Source: Bathynomus jamesi (Eukaryota; Arthropoda; Malacostraca; Isopoda; Cirolanidae). Taken from it: a DNA stretch of 64,000 bases. This document shows, in pieces, positions 51,391 to 63,461 of the stretch (the first letter of the stretch is position 1; every line of letters begins with the position of its first letter). The DNA lies in contig JAJOZX010005787.1 of the NCBI GenBank assembly GCA_023014485.1, positions 1-64,000 on the forward strand, in the 5' to 3' direction. The notes beneath the pieces are model-generated. The model was given only the letters and a program-made list of their open reading frames with translations, did no database searches and had not been told where the DNA came from. A program made the position numbers and the translations under genes.

Positions 51391-52196
51391 ATAGATGTTT
51401 TATTTTTCAAAACTACGACACAAACGTTTACGTATCCTTTAAATCAGCACCCGTTGGAACCTCCTTTTGCCGCGACTACATCAAACAGACGTTTTCTGCA
51501 ACATTGTACCTACCTCCAACTCAATAAGATTCTTCAGATTTTTTGTATGGACCGCTCGCTTCAAATCTTCCGAAAGATGTTCGATAATACTTTTGTCCGG
51601 AAACTATAAATGCCATTTCAGAACTTTCATTTTCTTCTGTTCCAACCCTTTTAGTATACTTTTTGATGTATGCTTCAGATTCCAGCCCGAATATCTTCAA
51701 ATTCCTAACGCAGGGCATAAGTTTCCATTCAAAAACTGCTCATATTTTGCTGAACTCATTGCTCTGTCAGTTTGAACAAACTTGCCCGTACTACGGCGTA
51801 CCAGTGAATGACACACAGTCCCAAAGTATGATTGGACTACTACCGTGTTTCACTGCTGGGATGATGTTCTTTTCATCAAATGCTTTATTTTCCTCCTTCA
51901 AACAAACCTCGTTTGACTGTGATGAAAAGTTCGATTCTTGTCTTATCAGGAGAGAGAATCTTGTTCCAGGACTCTTGAGGTGTTTCTTGGCATAAATGTG
52001 ACAGAAGTGAAGCTTTGTGATGAGGACGCAAAAGACAGTTCTTGTGAAGTATTCTTTGGACCGTTGAGATTTGAGCAGAGGCACCTGCTGTTTCAAGTGA
52101 CGACTGGAGGTCCTTGGCAGGAAATTGGGGATTCTTGTCAATATCCCGGACAATCTTCCTCACAGCTCTAGTGTGAATTTTTGTTGGCATTCCTGA
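51391..52196 (-). pseudogene. Second Tc1-type transposase remnant
   Basis: From 52190: MPTKIHTRAVRKIVRDIDKN, PQFPAKDLQSSLETAGASAQ and ISTVQRILHKNCLLRPHHKA, the second HTH of Tc1 transposases, then ESWNKILSPDKTRIELF (first catalytic box, Asp readable as SPDK for SDES). Further on, other frames give KHGSSPIILWDCVSFTGTP and SIIEHLSEDLKRAVHTKNLK, the IIE... third box. It ends near CSRGKRRFQRVLI. Multiple frameshifts. Confidence 0.8.
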
Positions 52197-52199
52197 TCT

Positions 52200-53460
52200 T
52201 TAAAAGGATGCAACAATAACAAAATTATTCCAATTAGGTTCGTAATGACAGGTAGCCGAGGTGCTTAGAAATTTTATTGTAGTCTTCTCAGACCTGCGCT
52301 CGTCGACAGACTTCTGCTTTAGATTGGTTGGTTTGATATTGATTAAGAAATCAATGGTTTTACGACTGAAATACAATAGGTACATATTAATAGGTACTTA
52401 TAATTACGAAAGACGTGTTCTCAAATCTGAATTTTGCATGAAACTGTATACAATTAAATTTTCATTATGACTACATACTGCAAGCAAGCACTTGTGCATT
52501 CAAGTTTTATGAGTTGCTGATTTGAAGGTTGCCTAATTTTTATGTTGCAGCCTTCAGAAACAAGCATCATTATCCATTTGTATGTACTGTCGAATTTCCT
52601 TTAATCATTATTTTCATATATATAAATACAGTATATGACAATAGACTCGTGGCTGAGCATTTATATTTTTAGGAATCCATCATAGTTCAAATATTTACAA
52701 GAACTTAGTAAAGGTGCCCAAACCTTTGCATGGATAATCTCAGAAAACTGAAATGTGATTGCAAGTACTTTCGCGTATTCAACAGTACACCTCGTCAGGG
52801 AATGAACATAAAAAACAAAGCCTTCCTGCAACTTTCTATCCATAGAAATATAATCTTCTATTGTCTTAAATCACTCAAAAACGTTTTGAAGACCATTTCT
52901 TCTATCTAAAGAAGTTATGTATCATTAAAAGAAGTTATTTTATCATCTGGCAAAAAGCTTTGCTACCCAAAAGAAGGAAAAACTTCCCCTAGAATCTACC
53001 CTCACAAAGAAGTTATAAGTTCTAAATTTAGAAGTTTTATTTTGAGTGGAGGGAAAAGGCAAGAAGCCAAAATATATATCTTTTACAGCGTAAACAAAAT
53101 AGTGAGGGGAAATTAACAAAAAAAAAAAAAGATTAACAAGTACTAATTAAAGGAAAAAGGCATTTGAACAAGATGTGGTCCAATTTATACGTTCCCAAAC
53201 TGTTATTGGAAATATTTATGAAGTAGCATGAGTGCATATTCAAAAATATTCCTTTCAGTTGTGTCTTTATTCTTAATAGTTTATCTCGTAACTCTTATCT
53301 CCTAATTATTTTGTCTAAGCTGTACAAAGATATATATTTCTGACTTCTTGCCTTTTCTTTTTATTCCCTGACGAGATGTACTTTTGCCTTAGAATTCCTT
53401 GTTATTTTTCTTGTACGTGTTCATTGCTTATTTGTTACAAGTGTTTAATTGTGAAATTCA
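52200..53460. other. AT-rich stretch, one recurring short motif
   Basis: 52770-52800 carries CGTATTCAACAGTACACCTC, also seen at ~42635, and an inverted trace occurs at 53369-53385. No gene recognised. Confidence 0.5.
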
Positions 53461-53462
53461 TC

Positions 53463-53463
<1 letters not shown>

Positions 53464-53538
<75 letters not shown>

Positions 53539-53598
53539 CTACCAGTTTGACCTTCGTATGAAAAGAGACCAACGCACGGAACTGCTACGAGGTTACGA

Positions 53599-53650
<52 letters not shown>

Positions 53651-53661
53651 ATATATATATA
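53464..53661. repeat. Two (TA)n tracts
   Basis: 53464-53536 and 53604-53661, separated by ~65 bases of unique DNA. Confidence 0.9.
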
Positions 53662-53699
53662 CGTGTGCACACCAGACAAAGTTTTTATTCAAATGTTTC

Positions 53700-54235
53700 T
53701 CTCCTCTGTATACAAATTCCCTTAATTAGTCAGTCATTGTAAAATGGTAGTGGGTATAGGAAAACACTTATCTCAGTAACAGATTATTTATTCATACCCA
53801 AAAAATATCATACGACCATTTCTATATTGAATTTTTTCTCCTGTCCTTGTAAACATTAAGAGATACAGGAGTTCTGTTACTGCAGCAAATGTCTACAGCC
53901 GATTTTTTTCCCCTCTTTGGGACAGTTTGGATGGGGTTCCACATTTTGAATCTTGTGATTACATTTTTTTAATTTGGTCTGTTTAAAATAGAATAAGATT
54001 AAGAATATGTTAAGAATATTGGCCCAAATATGTTCAGTACGTATCATATTATGGAGTTTCTTGCTACTCTTCCCTTTCCAAAACTTCTTTCTCATAAAGT
54101 TATTATTTGGAATTGTAACTCTATCTCTTACGGTCGCGTTTTATACAGTAAATACTTTTATCTCAGCTGAAAAAGATGTAAACGCAATTGTCAGTTATTT
54201 CAATAAAATTCGTTACTTTATAAATTTTAGTTTCT
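53700..54235. other. Spacer, nothing recognised
   Basis: No supportable gene. Confidence 0.45.
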
Positions 54236-54237
54236 AT

Positions 54238-54408
54238 GTTGCATTATGCATTTTCACATTGCATTATGCATTTTTATATTGCATTATGCATTTTTATATT
54301 GCATTAGACATTTCTATATTGCATTAGGCATTTCTATATTGCATTAGGCATTTCTATATTGCATTGTGCATTTCTATATTGCATTGTAATTTTCTATATT
54401 GCATTTTG
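54238..54408 (+). repeat. 20-base tandem repeat, eight to nine units
   Basis: Unit GCATTATGCATTTTTATATT with graded variants (GCATTAGGCATTTCTATATT, GCATTGTGCATTTCTATATT). Variants are clustered in order along the array, consistent with local slippage or unequal exchange. Confidence 0.9.
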
Positions 54409-54800
54409 AATTAATAAAAAAAATTAAGGAAGAAAGGAAGAAAAATATAAATTATTTATTAATGGTCTTGGATTAACTTCGATCATTGTATTTTCAAAGA
54501 GTAATGATCAACGAGATGTCAAACTGACTGGAAATAAATATCGAAATATTTTGCACTTTAACGAAACTGTTTTAAACTTTATGCTCTCTGAATTGCTCAT
54601 TGAGCGGAGAACAGGGGAAGAAATTAAATTTAAGTGGGATGACATTAATGTTTTTTCATATCTTTACAACAGCGGTATCGAAAAGAAACTTTAAAATGTT
54701 AGTCTCCAAAGCGTTGTTGCCATATTTTAAAGAGGCCGTATTTCGTCATGTTTAATTCTTTAAACTAAAGAGTATAATAATGCTAACGGATACTATGATC
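54409..54800. other. Spacer, nothing recognised
   Basis: No gene or element end. Confidence 0.45.
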
Positions 54801-55016
54801 CAGGGGCGCCCGCAGCCTTTAAAAAATTGGACGCACGATTTTTTTTAGGTTGAGATTCTGGGGGATGCAGCGCAATAAATAAGTAAAATAACTAGGCCAT
54901 CTGTGCTCCTATCCCACAGGTTTTCTAAGAAATAAAAATTTGGTCTCCATCTTTTCTAGAAATTAAAATATGGTGGACGCACGTGCGTCTGTGCGTCCGC
55001 CTGTGGGGCGCCCCTG
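54801..55016. mobile_element. 216-bp hAT-like MITE
   Basis: TIR CAGGGGCGCCC and its exact inverse. GGACGCAC words near both ends. TATGATC flanks it with a 3-base offset on the right, an imperfect duplication. The end matches the MITE at 38426. Confidence 0.75.
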
Positions 55017-55817
55017 ATTTATGATCCATGTTCTGCTGTAAAGAATATTTGTATAACGGTTCATATGAACACTTTACAACTTTAGATAATAAATGCATTT
55101 TTTTTTCCATCGAACATTGACTTCTGGAGGCGAGAGACTGAGGTTTGGGGTTGGTGGTTGCGGAGTAAAACGTCACATTAAGAAGGTTAAAACGCATTTG
55201 CGGCTTTACTTCTCTGGTACATTTAAAATATAAATTACAAATAAATTCTATATTTACATTCCCTTTCTTGCCTGTGGAAAAGGTCTTGTCTCTGAAAAAC
55301 AGTGTATTTGATAACCTTGGTAACTAATCATAAAAAATGAGCACGTTAACATAAGGCTATTTCTTGAACTGTGTTACCTTTTCTTTAATTCCGTGAATTT
55401 CTTTCTGCAGCTATACATAAGGATGCATAATTACGAGTTTAACCAAATAGCTGAATTAATAAAATAGGGATACCCCAATCACGGGATACCCCAACTACAA
55501 TTGATAGAATAGTAAATTTATAAATAATGGTAATTAAATAAAAATTAAAAGATATACAATATACATATTCAATATAGGAAAAAATTATGTTTTCAAGAAA
55601 ATAATAAAGCCATAGATTACAAAAACTCAAATATTACAAAACTAAAACATTTTCTTTTTAACAACAAAATCAGCAATATTATTATTATTAATGATAACAA
55701 AAATTGTATTATTAAAAAATAAAAACAAAATATTTTTTGAAATAATTATGAAAATTATTTTGTTCATGAATAAAATAACTGATGAAATTAGCTTCAAAAC
55801 AATCAATTGTAGCCTTC
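55017..55817. other. AT-rich stretch, nothing recognised
   Basis: Contains TACCCCAATCACGGGATACC (a short direct/inverted repeat near 55470-55495) and poly-A/T text. Confidence 0.5.
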
Positions 55818-55905
55818 AGTACTAGGCGTGGTTCAGTCTCTTAGTTTTGGTGTACCACTTAATAGTAGCCCGCGTACCACAGTTTGAGAACCGCTGCCTT
55901 AGATT
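55818..55905. mobile_element. hAT-like MITE remnant
   Basis: The right end inverts to GGCAGCGGTTCTCAAACTGT, a common hAT-MITE terminus wording. The left end (CTAGGCGTGGTTCAGTCTCT) is diverged; no duplication. Confidence 0.5.
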
Positions 55906-55988
55906 ACACATTAGACTGCAGGTTCCCGTTCAGAAAGAATATTAAAAATGGATAAAACATATAACTAAGTTAGCATAATCCTTAGAAC

Positions 55989-55989
<1 letters not shown>

Positions 55990-56030
<41 letters not shown>
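55990..56030. repeat. (TA)n tract
   Basis: About 17 TA units followed by CACACA. Confidence 0.9.
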
Positions 56031-56031
<1 letters not shown>

Positions 56032-56231
56032 AACTCAGAATGGTCCCCTGAGAAACTTATATGTTAAACACATTTATGGGACCTCTTTGCGAGAGACCGT
56101 TGCCCACGTCGGGCTAGCATCATGAAAAAGAAAAAACTATGGTATTTGTCATTTACCATTACTTATTCGGACTATAGTGGATTTAATTTTCCCAGAAGAG
56201 TTCCTTGTTCCATGCACGGTCTGTGTTTAAC

Positions 56232-56243
56232 ATATATATATAT

Positions 56244-56299
<56 letters not shown>
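56232..56299. repeat. (TA)n followed by (GA)n
   Basis: TA units to 56247 then ~25 GA units. No LINE C tail is present next to this GA tract. Confidence 0.9.
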
Positions 56300-56301
<2 letters not shown>

Positions 56302-56619
56302 AGATCTCAAGAATGGTAACACACGATAAGTGACATGTTAATAACTGATCTGTGTTTAATTATAGAAAGTTTCCTTAAAAAAAATGATTTAGTGAAATAT
56401 AAATAGCATACCATCAATTCCAACAGTAGGGATACACTTACCCATAAAGCAGTGTGGCATAGAGTATATTGAATACAGTATATACGATGGCATGTAACAA
56501 ATGTAAGTTAAATAATTTAAAAATATTAGGGACAACATTCAGTTATCTAAACTAATTTCAAGAGCTTTTTAACAACATATTATATGAAAAAAGTACTGGT
56601 TTTATCCGATTATTTACAA

Positions 56620-56650
<31 letters not shown>

Positions 56651-56675
56651 ATATATAATATATATAATATATATA
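56300..56675. other. Spacer with interrupted (TA)n at 56622-56675
   Basis: No gene recognised. Confidence 0.5.
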
Positions 56676-56869
56676 CAGGGTGGCGGAAAAGTCGCGCACA
56701 TAGAATAAATTACATTCAGCATTCGAACTGGTGACCATAATTTGAAAATACTTTCCGATTTGCTGTACATTGTTTTCAACTTAATGGTCATTATTTCGAA
56801 TACTGTGGTGCGTGACTTTAGCGTTTTACTGTAATTTACCGTATAGTGCCCGACTTTTGCTTCACCCTG
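56676..56869. mobile_element. 194-bp mariner-type MITE
   Basis: Ends CAGGGTGGCGGAAAAGTCGC and, inverted, CAGGGTGAAGCAAAAGTCGG; TA on both sides (56674-56675 and 56870-56871). No coding capacity. Confidence 0.85.
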
Positions 56870-56884
56870 TATACTTCGTTACCT

Positions 56885-58583
56885 TGTTGCTGTTTCGTAC
56901 GTTGGTTCTCTTCACACGAAGGTCAAGCTGGTGGTCCCGCCTCTAGGTCTGGCTTGGTGGAGGAGCGAGTTGCTTTCTTGCGCTCTCCACCGTACATACC
57001 CAGGTACACCCGGCTCATCTGGTGCCTTCCTGAGTCAGGCATCTAGTCTTCTCTTGAAGACTTCAACTTTGATCCCTGTAATGTTTCTGAGGTCCTTTGG
57101 AAGCTGGTTAAAAATTCTTGGCCCCCTGACAACCAAGCTATTTTCCTTCAGTGTTGAGGAGGTCCCTTGTCGGGCCTTTAATTTGGGAACACTACACATC
57201 CTACCTTTCTTATTTTCCAGCGTTGTTTGAATGATAATTGGGTTTAGTTTTAGGTTTGGTACCAGTTTTTCGATCATTTTCCATATGTAGATTATGGTGT
57301 ACCTCTCTTCTTCTTTCCAGGGAGTACAAATTTAGTTTACGTAGTCTTTCCCAGTAGTTCAGCTCTTTGCAGCCATCAATCTTTGCTGTGAAATGCCTCT
57401 GAGTTTCTTCCAGTCTATTAGTTTCTTCCTTTTTATATGGGGACGTCAAGACTGAGCAGTATTTAAGTTTTGGTATAATCAGTGTTTTTAGCAGGGGAAT
57501 CATTACTGTCTTGTCCCTTCTTTTGAACGTTCTTAGTACCTGTCCCGCGACTCATTTTGCTTTGTTTATCGCTATCTGATTTTGTGTTTCGAATTTCGCA
57601 TCATCGGTCATTATTACCCCTAGATCGATCGCTTTCATGCTTCTCTGAACTTCTTGTCTATCTGGAGCATAATATGCAGTCTGTTTAAGTTCCTCTTTTC
57701 TACCATATCTCAAGAGCTGAAATTTCTCTGTGTTAAATGTCATGTTGTTGTCTTCTGACCATTTGTATATTTTGTTCGTGTTCCTCTGCAAGACCTCCAC
57801 TTTATTTACATCGCTGATTTTTCTGCTGAGCTTTGTATCGTCTGCAAAGGATGTTACTATACTGTTGCTGTTTACTTCGCTGTATATGTCTGTTAGCATG
57901 ATAATGAACAGGAGTGGGGCCAATACTGTACCTTGTGGTACTGAGCTGCATACTTCCGATTCTGATGATGATATACCTTGAATTTTGACGACCTGTCGAC
58001 GTTCTCTGAGGAAGTTGTAGATCCATTTTCCCACTTTGCCTGTTATTTCCATATATTTAATTTTATGTGCTATTATACCGTGATCACATTTGTCGAAAGC
58101 TTTAGCAAAGTCCGTGTATATGACATCGTAGTTGTCATTGCCTTCCAGTGCATTTAGGATATTGTTGTAGTGTTCTGTTAGTTGTGACAGGCATGATCTA
58201 CCTGATCGGAATCCGTGCTGATTTTCGTTGAATCTTTCCAGTGTCTCCAAGAAATCGTAAATTTTCTCTCTAACTATTCTTTCAAATGCTTTGGTGAGGT
58301 GGAACGTCACTGACACTGGTCTATAGTTCTTTGCTTGAGATCTATTCCTTCCTTTATATATAGGGACAATGTTCGCTCTTTTCAAGATGCTCGGTATTTC
58401 CCCAGTGTCTATGGATCTTCTCCATATCCAGTATAAAGGTGTAGCTATTTCATTTTTGCAGTTTTTAATCAATAATGCGTTCCAATTGTCCGGACCTGCA
58501 GCTGAATGTGGTTTTATTTGTCCTAGAGCTCTCGCTACATCTTTTGGGGTAAAATCAAAGTTCTGTTTACACTCTCCTTGCAA
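56885..58583 (-). pseudogene. LINE D reverse transcriptase and C-terminus
   Basis: A 343-residue frame (58583-57552): IKPHSAAGPDNWNALLIKN, ANIVPIYKGRNRSQAKNYRP, ENQHGFRSGRSCLSQLTEHY, YTDFAKAFDKCDHGII, SSVPQGTVLAPLLFIIMLTD and catalytic FADD at residues 246-249, then KAIDLGVIMTDDAKFE. A stop at 57552 and a frameshift near 57230 follow, with TLIIPKLKYCSVLTSPY, then ERRREVHHNLHMEN and, in another frame, VRGPRIFNQLPKDLRNITG and VEVFKRRLDAWL-like text. CR1-like overall; clade not certain. Confidence 0.9.
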
Positions 58584-59417
58584 TGTCTCTTCAAAGAATG
58601 CATTTATGTCAGGGATCGCTTGGTCACTTTTTGTGATACTAAAAACTGATTCATACTGGGCTCATAATGTTTCAGATATTTCTGTTGGATCGTCGGTTAG
58701 TTCATTATTTCTCTTCCTTAACGGTCCAATAGCGGCGCACGTTTTTGTTTTCCTTTTCGCATAGTTATAGAAGTATTTTGGATTTTCCTTTATTGCTTCT
58801 ACCGCCTTTTCCTCTTCCTTCTCTGTATGGTCCTTAATCAGGGCTTGTATTTCCCTATCGATACCTCCAGTTTTTCTTGTATTACTTTCCTGGCATTATC
58901 TCCGCAGTTGGCTAACTTCGCCTCCACTCTCTTTCTTTTGCGGAATATTCTTCTCTTTTGCCTCTCTAGCAACTCTTTCCTTTTGGCTGTGATTTCGGAG
59001 CATGTTTTTCTAAAATTCTCAGCGTCTTTTCTTCCAAGGTTGTTAGCATTTCGTCAGTTGTTTTATTCTCTAAAACTGTTCTCCACTCTATTTGGGCCAT
59101 GTGCGGTCTGATTGCCTCCCAATTTATAGTCTTGGAGTTTAAGTTAAAGGCTCCAAATTTGCTTCTCTCCTCAATATGTGTATTGTCTTTTAATGTTGTC
59201 GTCATATTTGTTGATATCTCGATAAGTTGTGGTCTGAGATAATGGTTGGGGTTATTTTTATATCAGCAATCAAGTTCGTGTTATTTGTGAATACCAGATC
59301 TTGGCAGTTTTTTCTGGTATTTTCTGTTATCTCTTGTGTCAGCATAAACTCATTTTTGAGAGCCATCAACCTTTTTGCTTGCTCCTGGTCTTCTCTTGTG
59401 CCCCCCCCTTGTCCTGG

Positions 59418-59461
<44 letters not shown>

Positions 59462-60165
59462 CTATCCACCTTTTTGTATTTTATAAGTGGGAAGTTAAAG
59501 TCTCCGTAGATCATTATATCGGGGGATGGAGGGTTTATGGCCTTTATTAGCTTTCTGATATCATGAATGGCCTCCGAAAATTTTCGGTTGGAGTGTTTGA
59601 AGGTCTATAGATGACTATCAGTATCACGTTTAGTTTTTCTATTTTCACTGCTTGGAGTTCCACAAAGCTGTTTGATTTACTTATTATCGTCTCTGTCATA
59701 TGACCTTCATGTACATATATAGCACAGCCACCTTTACGTCTCGTTGTTCTATTCGCTCTTAGTAAGTTGAACCTCTATATTTATCTCTTTCTTATCAATA
59801 CAATGTTCGCAGTTTTCACAATTTCCTTGGCAATCCTTAAGATGAGTTTCTGTGAGGCATGCGATGTCCGCCCTTATTTCGTCCATAAATCCTTTCAGGT
59901 AAGAAACTTTGTTGAGTGATTGGTTTGGTCTTATTCCTTGAATATTAGCCTGGACAATAATTATGTTCTTTGTTTTTCGTTGCCCCTTGTGCATTTCAAG
60001 TTCGTTTTCCTTCGGTTTCGCTTGTTTCGTTGCCCTATGGTCTTCCGAGAGAGATCCGTTTCCGCCTACCTGTTCTGGTAGCTTCTTGCCCGGAAGCGGT
60101 TTGGCTCGGGGGTTTTCAGCTGTGTCAACTGCATGCGTTGGATGACATTTAGCAGCCGTATCGTG
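58584..60165 (-). pseudogene. LINE D endonuclease and N-terminal part
   Basis: The frame upstream of 59749 reads KNIIIVQANIQGIRPNQSLN and DIACLTETHL (N and E boxes), then after a stop, TRRKGGCAIYVHEGHMTET and VILIVIYRPSNTP. The GDFN region (DLRRL/GDFNFP-like) is damaged and split by (TA)n at 59418-59459. Downstream, basic linker text KRRIFRKRKRVEAKLANC is readable. Many frameshifts. Confidence 0.75.
59418..59459. repeat. (TA)n inside LINE D endonuclease
   Basis: About 21 TA units between text matching the endonuclease on both sides, so it arose or expanded after LINE D inserted. Confidence 0.85.
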
Positions 60166-60197
60166 TCTGCGATATATATATATATATGTATATATAT

Positions 60198-60314
60198 GGG
60201 CTACGTCGTGGCCGATGTCGTAACACCGCTTCCCGGACATCAGCGAAGTTAAGCGACATTGGGTCTTGGTAGTAGTTGGATGGGAGACCGTCCTCGGCGC
60301 CCAGATTATGTAGC
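60198..60314 (+). rRNA. 5S rRNA-like sequence (pseudogene or 5S-derived element)
   Basis: 117 bases, the length of 5S rRNA. CGAAGTTAAGCGACATTGGG matches the box A region, TTGGATGGGAGACCG matches box C (usual GGATGGGTGACCG), and AACACCGCTTCCCGGACATC fits loop B/helix III wording. Terminal stem I pairs GCTACGT with ATGTAGC (one G-U). The first third diverges from typical 5S, and it lies alone between (TA)n tracts, not in a 5S array, so it is more likely a retro-pseudogene or part of a 5S-derived SINE than a working gene. Confidence 0.65.
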
Positions 60315-60362
60315 GACCCGTGGTCGGACACCCGGTATATATAATATATATACACACACACA

Positions 60363-60936
60363 CAAGGCTATTCAAAATAATTTTGAAATTATTTATTTTG
60401 TATACTAATTCCACTTAATAATCAAAAACCTTACTATGTCCATAAATAAGCATGTAAAAAACAACAGTTAATAATAATTTTATGTTTAATGTTCAAAATG
60501 TCCATCATTTACACGCAAACATGCGGCTTTTCTTGATAAAGTGTTTCCTGGGTTGTGGTTAGGTCGTCGTAGAACAGCTACTGAATATCCTCCAAGGTCA
60601 CCTGATCTTACACCTCTAGACTTCTATCTGTGGAGGGTATCTGAAGATCAAAGTGTATGGTACTAAACCTCAAAATGTGCAACACTTACAGGAAGCGATT
60701 GCTCAGGAGGTACACAAAATCTCAATTAATATGAACACTATCGTGTGCCGATATGTTTTAGGACGTCGCGCCGCATGTTTTTTATGTATATAGTGGACAT
60801 TTTGAACACTTAACGTAAAAAGATTACTAAATGTTGTTTTTACATGCTTACTTATATACAAAGTAACGTTTCTGCTTATTAAGTGCGATCACAACCCAAA
60901 CTAAATAATTTCAAAATGTGTCTACATTATTTTAAA
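60363..60936 (+). mobile_element. Mariner-type element with ~150-bp TIRs, internally deleted
   Basis: Similar inverted blocks: left TTCAAAATAATTTTGAAATT near 60372 and right inverse ACATTTTGAAATTATTTAGT near 60925, continuing through AAGCATGTAAAAAACAACA to GTTCAAAATGTCC near 60500 and its inverse near 60800. Exact ends are unclear. Only the transposase C-terminus is inside. Confidence 0.65.
60533..60800 (+). pseudogene. Mariner-type transposase C-terminal fragment
   Basis: Reads FPGLWLGRRRTATEYPPRSP and DLTPLDFYLW, holding the third catalytic Asp. A frameshift after the Trp leads to IKVYGTKPQNVQHLQEAIAQ and EVHKISINMNTIV. Same group as the transposase at 18128. Confidence 0.85.
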
Positions 60937-60944
60937 TCGTCCTC

Positions 60945-60963
60945 TCTCTCTCTCTCTCTCCTC

Positions 60964-60995
<32 letters not shown>

Positions 60996-61002
60996 CTCTC
61001 TA

Positions 61003-61039
<37 letters not shown>
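60945..61039. repeat. (CT)n followed by (TA)n
   Basis: Interrupted CT tract 60945-61003 then TA units to 61039. No LINE C tail adjoins it. Confidence 0.9.
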
Positions 61040-61042
<3 letters not shown>

Positions 61043-61261
61043 TCTTAAAATACAATGTATGTTTGCCTCTGCAAACAAATCCATTAACTTCATGCGTTAA
61101 CAAATTAACAAACAAGTAAAAATTGAAAAAAGTTATTTACGTTCTTTTAGCTTTGGGCGGTTCTGATTGATTGATTGGGGTGAGTCCCTCTGGCATTGTG
61201 ACGAAGAGGTCATTGACGTCGAACGAACAACAGCAGTTTTAAAAGTGCTAAAATTGAATAA

Positions 61262-61360
61262 CAAATGAATATGGAATACAAAAACAAATGAAATGGGCAA
61301 AACAGAAATGATTAATGAATATGGAATACAAAAACGAATGAAATGGACAAAATAGAAATG
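61262..61360 (+). repeat. Tandem duplication of ~48 bases
   Basis: AATGAATATGGAATACAAAA plus CRAATGAAATGGRCAAAAYAG occurs twice in succession with three differences. Confidence 0.85.
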
Positions 61361-61839
<479 letters not shown>

Positions 61840-62431
61840 TATGTTCTAAAATATGTTCACTTTCAATTTCAGTATGTATAAATTTTGTACGCACGTATGC
61901 TTACACGAGTATTTTATAAATCTATTTTATTTTAAAAGTAAAAAAAAAATGAAAAAGGTCATAATGCATTTATCGATTCTCATAAAACTTTCTTATTTCA
62001 ATAAAATGACTCCTTTTGACGACAATAACTTATTCTTAATTTCAGTAGTTGTAAATCATGTTCCGAGATTTCTCAGTGAAGACTCTTTTTAACTTTTTAA
62101 TTTATAGGCTTTTAACGTGAGTTTTATTTCATACTTAAAGTTATTTACAAAAAAGTTATCTGTATAAAATTAGACTAAATGTCAACGTTCATTTCTTTCT
62201 AATTATATCTCGTTTTTGTTATTTTTTTTCTTTTTTAATCATAGTTTTCTTCGAATCGTGTCGCGTGTTAGTTAACGAAATGAAATTAGCGTAACACAAA
62301 GGAGAAATAATAGAAAAAGTTAAAAATAAAAGATAAAACTGTCAATGTATAAAAAAAATAAACGTGTTGCAATTGGATAATTAAATGCAATTTGCTCTGT
62401 TTTTTATGCGTTCAGGTTTTTAGGATTATAC

Positions 62432-62435
<4 letters not shown>

Positions 62436-62513
<78 letters not shown>
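62436..62513. repeat. (TA)n with CACTGTGTG interruption
   Basis: Two TA tracts split by ACACTGTGTG. Confidence 0.9.
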
Positions 62514-62515
<2 letters not shown>

Positions 62516-63356
62516 CTTTCTGTGGACCTGGGAAATCAAATCGTTTCTTCCAACTATGATGAGTTTGGTACGAAATTCATAATAGTACAGTGACTCTCTG
62601 TGTGTATGGCAATACCACTGCGAGTTATCCATGCCCTGCAGAGGCAGAGTAGATTAATATTTTATAAAAAATAAGCTGCCATTTGCTTTCTCTAAGACTT
62701 AATCTATGAAAGACCCGGTGTTGATGCGGATTAAAAGAAATGTGTATGCTTAATGATCGTAACATCTGATATGAAATCGAACAGTAAAAATGATACACGG
62801 TAGAATGATGACGTGAGCAAGGAAGTAAAAAGGAAGAAGAAAGTCGGTATAAAGTGTTAGAAATGCACCCAAGCAGTGATTAAAGAAGGTGTAATGAGGC
62901 ATATAAGGAATGCAGTAAGACTGTTAACTGATTAATGAATAGAAGTAAAACGAAAGTAGATTAAGACATAGGAAAGATAGTGAATAGAAAGCTATTCATG
63001 GAAGAAGTCAGAATACGCAAGGTCACTATGGTGTGGTGACTGGTAATAGGAAAGATCAGAATGGTAATGTGTTTGTTCAAGATGAAAAATACGTAACAGA
63101 TTCAGAGTGTTTTAGTGAACTGCATGGCAGGTGAGGTATAAATGATTGGGGAACAAACGTGAATGTAGTTTGTTTTGGTGGTATGCATAGAAACCTATAC
63201 CAGAGCATGTTTTTCGACGAGTCCATCAATATTCTTTTCTAAATTTGTGAAAGCCAACTTTCAAGTACTGGTTTGTCAATGTCTACTGTAACTGTGTAAA
63301 ATTTTGGTCCGGTTTCTTACCGATAAATTTTAGTAATACTTCTTTTCTACTTCTAG
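62514..63356. other. Intron-like stretch, nothing recognised
   Basis: Purine-rich 62640-63150; pyrimidine tract and AG acceptor at its right edge (ATACTTCTTTTCTACTTCTAG). Confidence 0.4.
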
Positions 63357-63461
63357 GCAAGAAATATGGTTCCAAAGCAGACCATTTCATAGGAAGTGAT
63401 GCAGTCACAGAAAAGCTGCCATGTTGTGAATTTCCTTATATATTCAACAGCATAAAACCAG
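63357..63461 (+). CDS. Putative host exon, unrecognised
   Basis: A pyrimidine-rich acceptor (TTCTTTTCTACTTCTAG, ending 63356) precedes it and CAG|GTAGGG follows as a donor. The intervening frame is open and reads GKKYGSKADHFIGSDAVTEK then LPCCEFPYIFNSIKPG. The composition looks coding against AT-rich flanks. I do not recognise the family and cannot link it to the cyclophilin exon 31 kb upstream. Confidence 0.4.

Larger units (their letters stand above)
56880..60165 (-). mobile_element. LINE D, non-LTR retrotransposon, decayed
   Basis: Minus-strand order: N-terminal polar segment, endonuclease, linker, RT and a C-terminal domain ending near 56885. A (TA)n tract interrupts the endonuclease at 59418-59459. 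It is ~3.3 kb and distinct in sequence from LINEs A-C. The 5' side runs into (TA)n and the 5S-like sequence. Confidence 0.85.

Noticed and set aside
60945..61005. Another LINE C insertion at (CT)n
   Set aside because: No LINE C 3' UTR or hairpin adjoins this tract.
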